A DNA stretch of 64,000 nucleotides, taken from positions 201,253,602-201,317,601 of the forward strand of contig OY856188.1 in NCBI GenBank assembly GCA_963693315.1, read 5' to 3'. The translations under genes and the position numbers were made by a program. Shown here piece by piece: positions 34,187-46,555 of this stretch. Source of the DNA: Diogma glabrata. Taxonomy: Eukaryota; Arthropoda; Insecta; Diptera; Cylindrotomidae. Positions within the stretch are counted from its first letter, which is position 1. The number at the start of each line of letters is the position of its first letter. The notes beneath the pieces were generated by a model that saw only the letters and a list, made by a program, of their open reading frames with translations, was not told the origin of the DNA and did no database searches.

Positions 34187-35539
34187 ACTACAAGTGCTAC
34201 CTGATGATGAATGGACTGCTGAAGCCATAAGGAGAGATCAATCTAAGGAGAGATCAGGATCTTGCACCGATCATCGAGTTCAAGGAAAAGGGTTGCAAAC
34301 CAGTATGGGGAGATATTACTGATAAAACTCCAACTTTGAAGGCGTACTGGGTGCAATGGGACAGTCTCCAGCTAGAGAATGGATGCTTAAAGAGGGTATG
34401 GGAAAGCTCAGATGGCAAGATAAAGCAATCCCTTATAGTGGTACCAAAAGAGTAAATACCAACAGTATTGAAGGAGTATCACGAAGGGACAAGGGAGTGG
34501 AGGCCATCTTGGGATCAATAAAACTCTTGCAAAAATACGACAATGGTTTTACTGGTCAGGGACTCGGCAATCAATTGTGGATTGGTGTCAAAAGTGCGAC
34601 AGGTGTGCGGCGGTAAAAGGACCCGCACGAAGGAGTCATGGGAAAATGAAGCAATACAATGTAGGTGCTCCATTTGAAAGGATCGCAATGGATGTAGCGG
34701 GACCATTCCCAACAACTGATAATCAGAATAAATATGTGCTTGTGATCATGGACTACTTTAGTAAGTGGCCGGCAGTGTGTGTGATTCCAAACCAGGAAGC
34801 AACCACAATCGCTGAAGCTGTGATAAATAATTGGATTAGCCGATATGGAGTTCCATAGAGATCCACACCGACCAGGGATGGAACTTCGAGTCAGCCGTAT
34901 TCCAGGAAATTTGCCAAATGCTGGGGATTAACAAAACCAGGACGACAGCTTCACACCCACAGTCAGATGGGATGGTTGAGAGATTCAATGCTACATTGGA
35001 GGAATTTCTAGCAAAAGTGGTCAGTAAGAACCAACGTAACTGGGAACAACACATTCCTTTATTTTTGATGGCATACAGATCAGCAGTTCATGACACCACG
35101 ACCATGACACCAGCTCAAACTATTTTTGGAAGTGATTTAAAACTTCCTGGTGACCTCAAATTTGGAGTGGTACCATCAACATCATTGTCTGCGCAAGAAT
35201 ACGTCAACCGAATCAGGGAGAACCTTGAGGATATTCACAAGCTTGTTCGGCAGAAGATACAACTGGCCTGATAGAATGAAAGCCCGATATGATATACGAT
35301 CTAATAATAAAGGTTTTGAAGAAGGACAGTTAGTATGGCTACACAACCCACAGCGAAAACGAGGGTTATCACCGAAATTGCAAGCTGCATGGGAAGGACC
35401 TTACATCATTTTAACCAAGTTAAATGACGTGGCTTATAGAATTAGGAAAGGCCATCGAGGCAAGGCAAAAGTCGTACATTTGGAAAGATTGGCCTTATAT
35501 AAAGGAGAGCTAGATCCAGTTCGAGACGAACGGGCTTAA
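34187..35539 (+). pseudogene. pol: Integrase part of pol, Ty3/gypsy element
   Basis: Several frames together cover an integrase: a zinc-binding part (around 34465-34620, ending WCQKCDRCAAVKG), the catalytic core with MDVAGPF, HTDQGW and MVERFN giving the D, D and E residues, and a C-terminal GPY/F module (WEGPYIILTKLNDVAYRI) with KAKVVHLERL. Shifts lie near 34360-34580, at about 34855 after RYGVP, and at about 35270. The frame ends at 35539, 11 bp before the 3' LTR. No chromodomain is visible after GPY/F. The protein would insert the DNA copy into the genome; it is broken. Confidence 0.88.
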
Positions 35540-35550
35540 GTGGAGGGTAT

Positions 35551-36343
<793 letters not shown>

Positions 36344-36411
36344 ATTAAATTGAAAATACAACTAATATTATTTAAATTTTTAATTGTTGATGAACTACTT
36401 AAAGTGTTAAT

Positions 36412-36742
36412 CTAATGAAAATTTTTTGATTAAAAGACTTCTTATACACTTTAATAATATTTTATTTTTCTAAATATATTTTCTGTCTCTAAGAGACCTT
36501 CTTCAGAGAATGAATTTCGATTTCTATTATGGAAACCGAAATTCATTCTCTGAAGAAGGTCTCTTATGAATTGAATTTGATGAATTGAATTGAATTGAAT
36601 TGAATTTGATGAATTTCGATTTCTATTATGGAAATCGAAATTCATTCTCTGAAGAAGGTCACTAAGAGACAGAAAATATATTTAGAAAAATAAAATATTA
36701 TAAAAGTGTATAAGAAGTCTTTTAATCAAAAATTTTCATTAA
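36412..36742. mobile_element. Foldback repeat with ~115-bp arms
   Basis: The left arm starts TAATGAAAATTTTTTGATTA and runs through TTTCTGTCTCTAAGAGACC and TTCTTCAGAGAATGAATTTC to about 36530. The right arm (about 36615-36742) is its inverted copy. The centre holds a second inverted pair and GAATT-type pentamers. AATATTATTTAA occurs on both outer sides (36364 and 36741). The arms contain CTCTGAAGA...GAGACAGAAA, weakly like the hammerhead-type order seen at 25702-25744. Confidence 0.75.
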
Positions 36743-37040
36743 TATTATTTAATTTTTTTTCGGAATATAATATTCAGTTTCTAAAGGCCTTGGTCAGCTG
36801 TTTGTGTATTTGATTTTCTTACTTTGCTTGCAAAGTTTTAAGTTGATAGCAAAATGAAGAGAGGAAAAACTTTTTCGTTTCAATTATTTTGTCTGGGAAT
36901 TTATTTGCTCTTATATTCAAATATTTACTAAAATCACATTGAATATAATATTTTTTTCTGTTAAAATTTTTATTATATTTCTTGCGCGTTTTTATAGTAA
37001 TATTTTCTTGTATTATCACAAGTAAATAATTCAATTTAAA
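36743..37040. other. A/T-rich DNA, nothing recognised
   Basis: A stretch between the foldback repeat and dispersed repeat U. No frame or repeat could be assigned. Confidence 0.5.
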
Positions 37041-38257
37041 AAAAAAAGTCCAAGCGGCACGTATATCAGCTAGAAATAGGTAGATTTCGGGACCAGACAG
37101 CTTTTTGCACAAATAGAATTGGATGTGTCAGATCAGTTTAAATAAAAAATTTAAGTAGAATAGTCCAAGTCCAGAATAATCCAAAAAATTTATCAAACCA
37201 AACTAAATACATTAACGGAAAATACTTTATCAATGCGATTTCGGAACAGTTTATTTAATTTGGTTAAAACTGCTTTTAATACCATATTAAATCCACTAAA
37301 GAGCAAATAAACGTTCTCACAACGTCACACCTACAACACCACCACACATAATTTATAATCTAAAATTGTCAAACAACTTTTACACCTCAAATAATTCAAA
37401 TATCTACAATTTAGGAAGACTTTTGTAAATGTGTAATCAATATGCATATAAGAAAATATTCTTTAATTTAAAACAATAATGACTCAGCTTTGTTTTAATT
37501 TTTTTTTTAAATTTTTGCGAAAAAAACCAAAAACTGAAAAAAAAACACTAAAGAAAATTTTTTTCATATTTTTTCTATGGGATATTTTTATGGAAGTTGT
37601 TGTTGTAATTGAATGGCATGCATTAGGTTTAATGCTAATTACATTGAGACCTCTTGGGTTAGAAAGCTGAAAATCTTTGAGGTTATAGTTGAAATAGTTG
37701 AAAAGTTTATCTAAAGGTTAATATGAGTTTAAATAACATTAGCTCAAATATGAGGAAAGCATGGCCGTTTGCGTTTGTTTTCGTTCTAACAGCCCTGGTG
37801 TCTCAACCTCTAGACTTGAACTATTTTTTTTTTAAATTTTGGAAAGGTTTATGTTCTAGTTAACGTATGCGTGAATATTCAAAAGTGAGATTGGCCATTT
37901 TCAGCCAAATCAAGGACAACAAAGTTTATTAAATTTTTAAAACAGCTGGTTTTTCAGGAACCTGGAACGCCAAAGTTGTCATTTGGAAGCAAATGATAGA
38001 AATGTGTTTAAATATTCAATATTGATAAATTTTATTAAAATATTATAATTCAAACGGAAGTTATAACGCCCTAGATTTTTCGACTTTTTTGGCTCTAGCC
38101 ACTTAGCCTGTACCCGGATATGGCCAGTTCGCGAACTTGTCCAAAAGATTTTTTGCCGCAACGTATACAAAAAAAAATTTCGTTGTAGGTCAAGAAATGT
38201 GATCGTCAGAGTGCCGGTAAATTCCGTTATAGCTCATATCGTTATATATATATATAT
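37041..38257 (+). repeat. Dispersed repeat U, copy 1, left part
   Basis: Begins near AAAAAAAGTCCAAGCGGCAC and matches the reverse complement of 62518-61470. Landmarks are AGAAATAGGTAGATTTCGGG, GGATGTGTCAGAT, GATTTCGGAACAGT, CATAATTTATAATC and CTCATATCGTTATATA. It is cut at a short TA run (38243-38257) by errantivirus copy 2; the rest of the repeat follows at 46429-46555. No coding domain is seen. The block TAGGTAGATTTC occurs near both ends in inverted orientation. Confidence 0.88.
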
Positions 38258-38579
38258 AGTTATAATCCCATAGTATCATCAAGTCATATAACAAAACTGC
38301 TTTCTCACGAAAAGTGCTATCAATGCAAAATAGCATAACTAGAAATATGATGGAATGTTATCAACCAGACATAACATGTAACAACATGATAGAAGAATCA
38401 AATATCATAAAACATATTATAATAGAATATGCTGAGTGGTTGTTTTGTACCTTTAGATTTATAAAATTTAGTTTTTATAGTCAGTCTAATTTTTAAACTC
38501 TGTAATGTAACATGTATTAAATAAATTGTATTAAATAAATCATTTTTTTTTAGAATTTGTTTATTCATGAAACATAACT
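38258..38579 (+). repeat. 5' LTR of errantivirus copy 2
   Basis: 322 bp, AGTTAT...ATAACT, identical to the 3' LTR of the same copy. It differs from the copy 1 LTRs by C instead of T at 38482 and by nine instead of eight T in the run near 38542-38550. It contains TATAAAA at 38460-38466, an arthropod-type initiator TCAGTC at 38481-38486 and two AATAAA signals near 38519-38540. Confidence 0.97.
38460..38486 (+). promoter_or_regulatory. Predicted LTR core promoter, copy 2
   Basis: TATAAAA (38460-38466) is followed by TCAGTC (38481-38486). The latter fits the insect initiator consensus with A at 38483 as +1. The TATA-to-start spacing of about 23 bp is shorter than usual, so the initiator may act alone, as in many insect LTRs. 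Copy 1 has TTAGTC at the same position. Confidence 0.55.
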
Positions 38580-38594
38580 GGCGCAGCCGTGCGG
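38579..38594 (+). other. Primer-binding site, tRNA-Ser-like
   Basis: TGGCGCAGCCGTGCGG, identical to copy 1, begins with the last LTR base. The TGGCGCAG core is that of tRNA-Ser-primed insect errantiviruses. Confidence 0.75.
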
Positions 38595-39174
38595 TCTTGT
38601 GAGTGTTATAGTAAAGTGTAGTGTAATAATTTGGTGAATAAAAACCAATAAATAAGTGAACCCGTCGCGGTAAAATAAGGTGAAATTTTTTTTTATCAGA
38701 CATCTCTAGCTGAAGTTCCTATAAGAACGCGAAGAGGATTTGAGGTTCCACCACACTATATATCAACTTCACTTGGAACCAGCTCAACACGACGAAAGAT
38801 ACGATTCAAAGGTAACGCACTACAAGATAGACGTTTACATTGAATACGTATTACCAGGTAACCTATTTTATTTTATTTTTATATTGTGATTATTGTGATT
38901 ATATTTAGTGAAAATTTTGTGTTTTTGAACGTATTTTATATATAAAGTTTTCAAAAATAACGTTAGTCATCCACGACAGTTAATTTCAAAATTTTCATGG
39001 AAGCGTGTACTACAAGATAGGCATACATCCAAATATTTTCAAAAATAACTCTAAAATCATATAAAATAGTGTTACTAAATTGACAAACGCGCGCACTACC
39101 AGATAGACGCCAACCTGTCACACTGTCCACTACAAGATAGAGACAGTTCAAATTAATACTATTATATCCTTTTT
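38595..39174 (+). promoter_or_regulatory. Errantivirus leader with four ACTACAAGATAG motifs
   Basis: The untranslated leader between primer site and gag holds ACTACAAGATAG at 38819-38830, 39009-39020 and 39129-39140, and ACTACCAGATAG at 39095-39106. The four are in the same orientation with irregular spacing and are usually followed by GRC or ARC. In gypsy this position carries the Su(Hw) insulator array; here the motif is different. Two candidate 5' splice sites for env RNA lie close by: AAG|GTAACG near 38810 and CAG|GTAACC at 38855-38863. This region falls in the assembly gap of copy 1. Confidence 0.65.
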
Positions 39175-40321
39175 ATGAGAAAAAAATTGGCAGATATATT
39201 CGATCTGAATAGAAATATAGCCAACTCAGAAATGGACCCAGTTTTAGAGCGACTAGAGGCAATTGGTGCACAGTTGCAACATTTAAATAACAAACAAGGT
39301 GAGCATGATCAATTGTTGACATATCTCAACCAAAAATTAGAGCAACCCCAACCACAAATTCAGGAACAAATTCTGTGGTTACAAATAGGGCAAATGCTCT
39401 AGATTTATTTAGGATCCCTGATCCAATAAAATCAATACCCACGTACGATGGGAATAGAAAACAACTTTCGGCTTGGATAAAGACAGTTGAAGACACACTG
39501 AGTGTATTCGAACCATTAGTGTCAGAACAACAATATAGTCTTTATTTACAAACTATTAACAACAAAATAGAGGGGAAAGCCAAAGATATACTATGTCTGG
39601 CTGGTAATCCAAAACATTTAATGAAACAAAAGAAATCTTGCAGGAATCTTTAGGAGACCGGCAAGAACTATCGTTTTATAAGTCACAACTTTGGGCGACT
39701 AAACAAAACGAAACAATGAGTATCCACGGATACTACAATAAAATAAAAGAAATAGTTCAAAATATTAAATCATTATCCAAACAAAATATTTTGTACAATA
39801 ATGCGTGGCATGCTATCAATGCATTTATCGATGAAGATGCATTAGCTGCATTTCTATCAGGACTACGCAAACCCTATTTTGGATATGCGCAAGCTGCAAG
39901 ACCAAAAGGTATTGAAGAGGCATATGCATTTCTTTGCAAATTTAATTGCAATGAACAAATTTCAAGTAATTCAAGAAAAACCAACACACAAGTATTTCAG
40001 AATACACCACAAAAACAAAATCACGGTTTTATTAGTCAAAACAAAACTAACGTGTTTCAACCAAAACACAATCAAAATTTTTCAAATTATGAGAAAAAAC
40101 CGACTTATTCGGTAAGAGAAAGACCAACACCAATGGAAGTGGATCTTTCTATGCGTTCAAGAAATACATTTAATAAAAAAATAATAAATAATCACGAAAC
40201 TACAGAGGATACTCAAGAAGATTCATCCCAAAGTTCAGAAATCGAATATTTAGTTGAAGATAAAGAAGATGAACATAATGGAAATTTTTGCGTAAACGCG
40301 AATTCAGATACGGAAGACTAA
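39175..40321 (+). pseudogene. gag: gag of errantivirus copy 2, two frameshifts
   Basis: Encodes the Gag structural polyprotein. An ATG at 39175 opens the frame; a second in-frame ATG at 39232 (MDPVLERLEA) is an alternative start. The product has a helical N-terminal segment, a Gln/Pro-rich spacer, a capsid-like region that includes IPTYDGNRKQLSAWIKTVE and ALAAFLSGLRKPYFGYAQA, and an acidic, Ser-rich C-terminus ending in DTED. Relative to copy 1 one base is missing near 39372 and one near 39609, so it is read as 39175-39402, 39375-39653 and 39638-40321. No zinc knuckle is visible. The breaks differ from those in copy 1, which suggests that neither inherited them from the source element. Confidence 0.85.
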
Positions 40322-40330
40322 ATTTTCTCC

Positions 40331-40696
40331 ATACTGGTGCCAATAAAAATCGATACTGGTGCCATCGATACTGGTGCCAATAAAAATATAATCAAACCAG
40401 GATTAATTCCTTATAGTTCATTAGAAAATTCAAAAACATCTTCAAGTAATATTATAATAAAGAATATTTTAGGTACACATAATTGCGATAAAAATTTTAA
40501 AATTAATCTCCTAGGTAATAATTTACCAGCACAAATTTATTTTGAACTTGAATTCCATAAATTTTTTGATGGAATATTAGGCTCAGAAACAATGGCTAAA
40601 ATGAATGCCAAAATTGATTATAAGACAAACTCAATTTTATTAAACAGTTATAATTACAAATTTGATCGGTATTACCCTGAGGAAAATTTTTTATAA
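40331..40696 (+). pseudogene. Protease region of errantivirus copy 2, rearranged start
   Basis: An aspartic protease that would process the polyproteins; the active-site phrase IDTGANKNII is present. The sequence before it differs from copy 1: ATACTGGTGCCA is repeated three times at 40331-40342, 40353-40364 and 40368-40379, and replaces about 45 bp of the copy 1 sequence. The duplicated motif gives DTGA twice in the reading frame. The frame ends at 40694-40696 because a T run has six instead of five bases near 40690, which separates the protease from RT. Confidence 0.8.
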
Positions 40697-43600
40697 TCAT
40701 ATAATTACGATACAAACCACAAACAATGGCGACTGGTTTGTACCAGAATTTCAAAAATTAAATAGCGATATAATAATCAAACCCGGTTTATACAAAGCGG
40801 AGAATTTTTATACAACAATGACGGTGTTGACAAATTGTCCAAACCCACCGGAAACATTACCAAAACTGAAATTAGATGTTAACAATTTCGAAACATTCGA
40901 ACCAATTCCATGTAAAAATGAAATAATTGATAGAAACACTATCAAAAGCCTAATCCGAACAGAACATTTAAGTAAAAATGAAAAAGACATTTTACTCGAT
41001 ACAATTTTTAAAAACCAAGCAGTACTGTTAAAACAGAACGAGAATTTGTCATCAACAACAATAATTAAACATAAAATTATAACAAAAGATGACAATCCGG
41101 TTTATACGAAAACATATCGATACCCACATCATTTTAAACCTGATGTAGAGGAACAAATTCAGGAAATGCTAGACAGTGGCATTATCCGAAATTCTAAAAG
41201 TCCTTATTCGGCACCAATTTGGGTCGTTCAGAAAAAACAAGATGCTTCGGGCAAACGGAAAGTAAGAGTTGTCATCGACTACCGTAAACTAAATGAAAAG
41301 ACAGTAGATGATAAATTTCCAATCCCACAAATAGAAGAAATTCTAGACAGTCTCGGAAAATCTGTATATTTTTCAACCTTAGATCTAAAATCAGGTTTTC
41401 ATCAGATTCCTTTAGACCCAAAATCTCAAGAAAAAACAGCTTTTTCAACAGACAAGGGACATTTTGAGTTCAACAGAATGCCTTTTGGCTTAAAGAACGG
41501 TCCGGCAACTTTTCAGCGAGCGATGAATAATGTATTGCAAAACCTAATAGGAAATATATGCCATGTATATCTTGATGATATTATTATTGTTGGATATAGC
41601 TTAGATAACCATATACAAAACCTTAACACTGTTCTCGAAAGATTATCGCATTTCAATCTTAAAATTCAATTGGATAAGTGTGAATTCCTAAAGAGAGAAA
41701 CAGAGTTTCTTGGTCATATAATCACACAAGATGGAGTTAAACCTAACACCGATAAAATTCAGAAAATTCTGGAATGGCCATTACCAAAAACTGCTAAACA
41801 AATTAAACAGTTTTTAGGACTTTCAGGTTATTACAGAAGATTCATAAAAGATTACTCAAAAATTGCCAAACCCATGTCAAAGTTTTTAAAGAAAGATCAA
41901 GTTGTCAACACAAAAGACGTCGAATATATAAGAGCTTTCGAAAACTTAAAAAGAATTTTAGCTACAGATCAAATTTTAGCATATCCCGATTTCACTAAAG
42001 AATTTATTCTAACCACGGATGCATCAAATTTTGCGCTAGGTGCAGTCCTCTCTCAAATCCAGAACAATATAGAAAAACCTATTGCGTTCGCTTCAAGAAC
42101 ACTAAACGCTACAGAGATCAACTACGCAACCAACGAGAAAGAAGCTTTAGCTATAATATGGTCTGTCAAGAAATATCAACCATACCTGTACGGCAACAAA
42201 TTTACGTTAGTAACAGACCATAAACCACTTACTTTCATTAAATCATCCGAAAAAAATTCAAAAATCTTAAGATGGAGACTTGAATTGGAGAACTACGATT
42301 ATAACGTCGTCTACAAAGAAGGCAGAGCAAATGTAGTAGCAGATGCGTTAAGCAGAATGCCTACAGTAGATAACGAGGTGAATATAAATATAGGAACAGA
42401 TAACACTCCACGTGAATCTGAAGCAGAAAATCTTCCCAATAGGGATAGTGACATAGACACTATTCATTCTGCGGATACATCCGATGATTATTTCATCCAC
42501 TTCGCAGGTCGTCCTATAAATTATTATAGGAACCAATTATTTTTCAAAATTTCAAATCTAGACACAGTAATTTTGGAAGACATATTTCCAAACTATAAAC
42601 GAGTAATTATTTCGAAAAAATCATTTCAAAAAGAAGATATTACAAATTTCATAAAAGAGTTTCATAACGGTAAACAAACAGCAATCCTGGCACCTGAACA
42701 ATTATACCAGACAATCCAGGAAGTATTTCGAGAAAATTTCTCACAAAACGGCCATTTCGTTTTCGCTACAGAAAAGGTCGAAGATGTTAAAAATGAAGAG
42801 CGTCAAAATGCAATCGTAGTTAAAGAGCACGAAAGAGCCCATCGAGGGGTGAATGAAGTAGTAAATCAGATCAAACGATCCTACTTTTTTCCTAAAATGA
42901 GTAGTGTGATCAAACGACATATCAATGCATGTAACATATGCAATGTTCATAAATACGACCGAAAACCGTATAATATAAAAATATCTCCGCGACCGAGCAC
43001 TAAAAAACCATTAGAACGAGTGCACATAGATATTTTTAATATCAACAAAACAAATTTTTTGTCCGTTGTTGACTCATTTTCTAAACATTTACAAATGATT
43101 CCAATCGAAACTAAAAATCTATTGGATACAACTACAGCTCTAACGAGGTATTTCACTCAATTCGGAATTCCTAACGTTATTTTCTCAGATCATGAGACAA
43201 CTTTCCAGTCACTACAATTCAAAGAATACTTAAGCAATCTTAATATCCGATTGGAGTACGCATCATCATCGGAATCAAATGGTCAAGTTGAGAAAACACA
43301 TTCAACTATTATAGAAATTTTCAATACAAACCGTAATAAATCGCCAAACTCGAGTATTCAAACAACGATAGAGTTATCAGTAGCTTTGTATAATAACTCG
43401 GTACACTCGTCAACCGGTTTCACACCGAACGAGATAATTTTTAATCAAAATAACTTAATAAACCCGGCAGAAATACAAGAACAAGCCAAACAAATTTTTA
43501 AAACGGTCAATACTAATTTAGAAAAAGTTATAAACAGAATAGAAAGACAAAATAACAATAAAGAAGATCCACCTAGATTACATGATGATCAATTGGTTTA

Positions 43601-43739
43601 TCTTAAACCAAACATCAGAACAAAATCTCAGCCAAGAGGGCTGGAAACTAAAATTAAAAATGCAAACTACAAAACTTTTAAAACAATCAGGAATATAAAA
43701 AGAAACAAAAATAAAATTAAAAGATTAAAGAAATACTAA
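40662..43739 (+). CDS. pol: pol (RT, RNase H, integrase) of errantivirus copy 2
   Basis: An uninterrupted 1025-codon frame that copies the RNA genome and integrates the DNA. The frame has no ATG of its own at the start; it is normally entered from gag-protease. Domains in order: RT with VVIDYRKLN and catalytic YLDD at residues 303-306; RNase H with TTDASN (D453) and TDHKPLTF; the ANVVADALSRM linker; integrase with zinc ligands H723, H727, C757 and C760 and a catalytic triad D790, D843, E877 (HIDIF, FSDHE, NGQVEK). The C-terminal end is Lys/Arg/Asn-rich. It differs from the copy 1 pol by only a few residues. The open frame, with all catalytic residues, suggests that this part is still active or was so very recently. 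Confidence 0.93.
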   Translation: MIGITLRKIFYNHIITIQTTNNGDWFVPEFQKLNSDIIIKPGLYKAENFYTTMTVLTNCPNPPETLPKLKLDVNNFETFEPIPCKNEIIDRNTIKSLIRTEHLSKNEKDILLDTIFKNQAVLLKQNENLSSTTIIKHKIITKDDNPVYTKTYRYPHHFKPDVEEQIQEMLDSGIIRNSKSPYSAPIWVVQKKQDASGKRKVRVVIDYRKLNEKTVDDKFPIPQIEEILDSLGKSVYFSTLDLKSGFHQIPLDPKSQEKTAFSTDKGHFEFNRMPFGLKNGPATFQRAMNNVLQNLIGNICHVYLDDIIIVGYSLDNHIQNLNTVLERLSHFNLKIQLDKCEFLKRETEFLGHIITQDGVKPNTDKIQKILEWPLPKTAKQIKQFLGLSGYYRRFIKDYSKIAKPMSKFLKKDQVVNTKDVEYIRAFENLKRILATDQILAYPDFTKEFILTTDASNFALGAVLSQIQNNIEKPIAFASRTLNATEINYATNEKEALAIIWSVKKYQPYLYGNKFTLVTDHKPLTFIKSSEKNSKILRWRLELENYDYNVVYKEGRANVVADALSRMPTVDNEVNINIGTDNTPRESEAENLPNRDSDIDTIHSADTSDDYFIHFAGRPINYYRNQLFFKISNLDTVILEDIFPNYKRVIISKKSFQKEDITNFIKEFHNGKQTAILAPEQLYQTIQEVFRENFSQNGHFVFATEKVEDVKNEERQNAIVVKEHERAHRGVNEVVNQIKRSYFFPKMSSVIKRHINACNICNVHKYDRKPYNIKISPRPSTKKPLERVHIDIFNINKTNFLSVVDSFSKHLQMIPIETKNLLDTTTALTRYFTQFGIPNVIFSDHETTFQSLQFKEYLSNLNIRLEYASSSESNGQVEKTHSTIIEIFNTNRNKSPNSSIQTTIELSVALYNNSVHSSTGFTPNEIIFNQNNLINPAEIQEQAKQIFKTVNTNLEKVINRIERQNNNKEDPPRLHDDQLVYLKPNIRTKSQPRGLETKIKNANYKTFKTIRNIKRNKNKIKRLKKY

Positions 43740-43742
43740 TTT

Positions 43743-43764
43743 TGATTTTTACTTTTCATTTCAG
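43743..43764 (+). promoter_or_regulatory. Candidate 3' splice site for env mRNA, copy 2
   Basis: TTTTCATTTCAG at 43753-43764, preceded by a T-rich run, starts just after the pol stop codon. It lies 338 bp upstream of the env ATG. It is identical to the site in copy 1 and is the expected acceptor for the spliced env RNA. Confidence 0.65.
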
Positions 43765-44102
43765 AAATTTTTACTATGACAATATAATTTTTATTTGAAT
43801 ATCTTAATTAATTAATTATCCAAAACTGATTTTACAAATCTTACAAACCAATTTTACTATTCTTATCCATGTTAATAAAAACAAGAAAAATAAAAGCAAA
43901 ATTCGAAATAAAAGAAATTCTCATTAGAAATTTTTATTGCATAAAAATTAATTAATATTAGAAATTTTAGGAAACAGTTTTATCAATCGATAATATTATC
44001 ATCAATAATAAATAAAATTAAATCTAAAGTTAAAAAGAATATTGAATTGAAATATTGTATTGTAGTATTGTATACTGAAATTTTTACTTATTATTTTGAA
44101 AC

Positions 44103-45661
44103 ATGGTTACTTTTAAAAAGTTATTAATTTTGACTATATTTAATTGTATCAATACACAAAAACTGGAAATAAAAAATTTGCATGAAGATCCAATTCTGTT
44201 AGAAAAAATAAACGAATGTAAAATTCAAACAGGGATCATAAGGGTCATACACCCAATTAATATAACAAACCTAGAAACTACCATAGAATTAATTATGAAA
44301 CATATAGTTGATAAGATAGATAAGAATGAACTTGATTTGTATACAATAGTTAAGGAAAAATGTAAAAGGTTACATAACAACTTACTACAAATAAAACCAC
44401 CAAAACGTCTCCGACAACGAAGATGGGATGCATTGGGATCAGGATGGAAATGGTTAGCTGGAAGCCCAGATGCAGACGACTTAAGGTTAATCAACGCTAC
44501 AATGAATGGTCTAATAAATGAAAACAACCAGCAATACCAAGTCAACAAGCAGATCAACAAAAGAATTCAGCTACTAACAAAAACAATAAATGCAGTCTTA
44601 ACCAACACATCGATAACCAATAAAATAGTTCTGAGCGAGTTAGAAATTATGACAGCAATTATGCAAATTGAAACCATCGATGCAATTATTGAGGACATCC
44701 AAGATGCAATAGTAAGAACCAAAATAGCACTGCCAAGCAACAAAGTTCTTTCGTTAAAAGAAATCATTGTTCTAAAAAATCTTTTGACTGAACAAGGAGT
44801 AAATATAACAATTCCAGACGAAGCTTTAAAATTTGTAACACCAAAAATTGCTATATGTGAGGAAACACTATTATACATATTAGAGGTACCAAAATTGGAA
44901 AATTTTACATCAACAACAATAAGACTTACTCCACTAGTTGTAAACAACAGCATTATCGAAAGTTACCCACAATACCTCATCAAAAACAGACAGAAACTAT
45001 ACACCACCATCAACTACAACAATTTTGTCCAAAAACATACAGATCTAAAAGAATTTAAGGATGAATGCATAAAACCACTAGTCTTTGGAAATCAAGGCAG
45101 CTGCAAAGTAACATGGGAGATCAACACAGCAATACAATGGATATCTGAGGGTAAAATACTAATAAATAATGGAAAGAACGTCGAAATAGTTACTAATTGT
45201 GGACCAGATGACAGAAATTTAACAGGAAATTTTTTAATAACAATCAATAATTGTACAGCCACGATAAACAACAAAGAATTTCAAGCTTATGAAATTCAAA
45301 CCGAGAATGAGGAAATCCAGGGAGCACTTCACAGTATTCAAATAGTAAGGAAAATGAAAATTGTTCAGAACATAACAGCAATCGAACAGGATACCATTCA
45401 AAACAGGAAACTGCTACGACAAGTTGTTTTGAAGCAATATCATCACGAAAATTGGATATGGACACTTTCAGGAGGTTTATCATTATCATCCATATGTGTA
45501 ATCGTTGTACTATCGTATATGTGCCTGTGTAAATGCTCGATAACAAAAACAGTGCAAAATCCAATTAACCTGGAAAATACCAAAGTAGCATACAATGACC
45601 TATTAAGGAAAGCCGGCATAGTAACAAAAGTCGAGGACGACTTTTCATCACCCCAGGGAGG

Positions 45662-45677
<16 letters not shown>
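44103..45677 (+). CDS. env: env glycoprotein of errantivirus copy 2
   Basis: An intact 524-codon membrane glycoprotein frame of the errantivirus/baculovirus F-like class, presumed to mediate membrane fusion. An N-terminal signal of about 19 residues is followed by an ectodomain with several N-x-S/T sites, the first near residue 53. The furin-type site RLRQRR lies at residues 102-107, followed by the conserved WDALGSGWKWLAG region and a PDADD segment. A membrane anchor lies at about 455-478 with a Cys-rich inner edge, then a tail of about 46 residues. The ATG is the first after the splice acceptor. The stop lies 16 bp inside the 3' LTR. Nearly identical to the copy 1 env, with no break in either copy. 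Confidence 0.93.
45655..45661 (+). other. Polypurine tract of errantivirus copy 2
   Basis: AGGGAGG immediately before the 3' LTR, inside the env frame. Confidence 0.75.

Positions 45678-46555
<878 letters not shown>

Noticed and set aside
35300..35539. Chromodomain at the integrase C-terminus
   Set aside because: After the GPY/F module the frame ends within about 40 residues and no chromodomain pattern is seen.
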